Origin: Streptomyces venezuelae
Lineage (GTDB): Bacteria; Actinomycetota; Actinomycetes; Streptomycetales; Streptomycetaceae
DNA length: 64,000 nt
Direction: 5' to 3'
Assembly (NCBI RefSeq): GCF_008642275.1
Contig: NZ_CP029189.1
Span: forward strand, 2,774,001-2,838,000
Below, in pieces: positions 63,011 to 64,000 of this stretch. The notes under the pieces were generated by a model, which was given only the letters and a program-made list of their open reading frames with translations, searched no databases and had not been told where the DNA came from. Positions within the stretch are counted from its first letter, which is position 1, and each line of letters starts with the position of its first letter. Made by a program: the position numbers and the translations under genes.

Positions 63011-63082
63011 AGCCGTGTGCCCGAGTGGTTGAGGGACTCGCCTGCAAAGCGAGTTACGCCGGTTCGATTCCGGTCACGGCTT
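63011..63082 (+). tRNA. tRNA-Cys (anticodon GCA)
   Basis: A 72-nt tRNA. Acceptor AGCCGTG pairs CACGGCT exactly, anticodon stem CTCGC/GCGAG carries loop CTGCAAA with anticodon GCA, T-loop TTCGATT, and the discriminator is T, the identity base of tRNA-Cys. CCA is not encoded. Confidence 0.93.
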
Positions 63083-63156
63083 CGCGGCGGGCCGCTCGGG
63101 GGCAGGCGCACCCCTGAGCGGCCTTCGCCTTTTCCGGCTCCGGCTCCGGCTCCGGC

Positions 63157-63705
63157 TCAGGCACCGCATCCGGTCTGCTGCCTGGCGAAGTCCAGGTACT
63201 TCTTCATGAGCCCCGCGAACAAGGGGCGGCGTTCCTTCTGCTCGATCTGCTCCGTCGACCCGTCGAGCCACAGCTTGAGCTCGAAGGCCTCGGTGGGGCC
63301 CTTGCAGGAGAGGAAGATCGCGGCGCCGCCGTCCCACAGCTTGCCGTTCTCCGCGAAGGGGAGCGGCTCCGGCTTCTGCTCGTCGACCGCGGGCGCCCAG
63401 AAGAAGTGCTGTCCCTGCGGCAGACGCTCCGCCGACGCGAAGAACCGGGTCTTCCCGTCCACGTAGATGTTGCAGATCGCGCTGTCGCGGCCGGCGGTCA
63501 GCCGCGCATCGGCCGGCGCGTCCACCCGCACTTCCTTGCCCGTGCCCACGAAGGGTGCGAGTTCCGTCGGGGTGAAGGCGCCGAAGCACGTGGACGCGGG
63601 GAGCTCGGGCGCGGCCGACGGCTTGCCGTCGGAGCAGCCGGCGAGCAGTGCCGCTCCCGCGACGACCGTGGCCGCGGCACGGTGGGTGCGAGGACCGGCC
63701 ATCAT
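63157..63705 (-). CDS. lipoprotein of unknown function
   Basis: A 182-residue lipoprotein. The signal peptide ends in AALLAGC, a good lipobox, about residue 24. The mature part has four further cysteines (ASTCFG, AICNI, FLSCKG, TGCGA), which may form two disulfides. The ATG at 63705 overlaps the upstream stop as ATGA, so the two are co-translated; a second ATG follows directly. Likely an envelope partner of the upstream product. Function not recognised. Confidence 0.83.
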   Translation of the reverse strand: MMAGPRTHRAAATVVAGAALLAGCSDGKPSAAPELPASTCFGAFTPTELAPFVGTGKEVRVDAPADARLTAGRDSAICNIYVDGKTRFFASAERLPQGQHFFWAPAVDEQKPEPLPFAENGKLWDGGAAIFLSCKGPTEAFELKLWLDGSTEQIEQKERRPLFAGLMKKYLDFARQQTGCGA

Positions 63706-64000
63706 GATCCGCCGTTCATGGTGGCGACCAGATCCCGGCCGACCGAGTAGGCGTTGGCCGTCTCCGTGGACGCGACGCCCGCGTAGGAGTCGACGGTTCG
63801 CTCGGACAGTCCGGATCCGCGGGCCGCGATGCGGACCGATGCCGCGGCCGAGTCGGACGCACCGGTCTGCGCGCGCACGTACTCCTCGCCCGCCTTCTGG
63901 TTGCTGTCCTCGACCTTCTTCGCGGCGTCCTTCTCGGCCCCCTCGACCACGCTCTCCGTGATGTCCTCCTGGAGCCATTCGACGACGTCGCCGGCCAACG
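63702..64000 (-). CDS. hypothetical protein, 5'-truncated
   Basis: The frame is open at the window edge; 99 codons including the stop are visible, and the true start is beyond position 64000. The visible part is helical and charged (ESVVEGAEKDAAKKVEDSNQ) and ends in a VATMNGGS tail. It has no TM segment in view. It overlaps the downstream lipoprotein gene by 4 bp. Not recognised. Confidence 0.65.
   Translation of the reverse strand, partial: LAGDVVEWLQEDITESVVEGAEKDAAKKVEDSNQKAGEEYVRAQTGASDSAAASVRIAARGSGLSERTVDSYAGVASTETANAYSVGRDLVATMNGGS

Overview
The window is high-GC actinobacterial chromosome, almost certainly Streptomyces. It carries a spore-division ssgG-type gene, DasR-type GlcNAc phosphotransferase genes with dre operators, a class E sortase and a LAXTG-type wall protein, DUF1707, DUF3618, DUF2017 and DUF445 genes, and many GTG starts. 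From memory, nagF/nagE1/nagE2, ssgG and hppD fall in the same order as in the SCO29xx part of S. coelicolor. No phage structural gene, integrase or insertion sequence was recognised.

Layout. 1-5222: a truncated Gfo/Idh/MocA oxidoreductase, a fumarylacetoacetate hydrolase-family enzyme, a YidC-like insertase paralogue, a class E sortase and a SEC-C protein. 5223-12957: a visibly lower-GC defence island. It holds a NaeI-type restriction endonuclease and Vsr on + strand, meeting a minus-strand operon of HNH-like protein, ParB-like protein, SNF2-type helicase and C5 cytosine methyltransferase, with a divergent HTH regulator. 13006-17996: small membrane proteins, an acetyltransferase, an AbiEi/nuclease-like protein, DUF445, a 675-bp repeat-rich gap and a DUF1707 protein. 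18103-26570: an ABC exporter, a class A penicillin-binding protein, a guanidinium exporter under a guanidine-III riboswitch, a GroES paralogue, Bcp peroxidase, two tandem HNH nucleases and tRNA-Leu. 26570-33667: RdgB, a lipoprotein, RNase PH, the GlcNAc PTS regulon with three dre sites, an MBL hydrolase and DUF488.

33839-41144: the mec-cysO-cysM protein-thiocarboxylate cysteine pathway with a small Cys-containing leader peptide, an amino acid permease, DUF2017-clpS, and NAD salvage genes pncB and pncA behind a palindromic operator. 41257-50686: a secreted M6 metallopeptidase, two RDD proteins, ssgG, an FAD oxidase and a TPR protein. 50818-56337: hppD with a divergent Lrp/AsnC regulator, an HTH regulator-MFS pair, an S16 protease and IclR. 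56710-64000: a sortase-type surface protein, a DEAD-box helicase, a Doc toxin-antitoxin pair, a second MFS exporter, tRNA-Cys and two secreted-type genes at the edge.

The part most likely to be new biology is the 5.2-13 kb island. It joins a classical type II restriction set (R, V, M) to a translationally coupled ParB-like/helicase pair and an HNH-like protein that appears to lack the usual catalytic histidine. Other strong signals are the riboswitch with a visible alternative hairpin, the cysteine leader peptide, the CysO tail that extends beyond its GG, and a dispersed intergenic repeat family.
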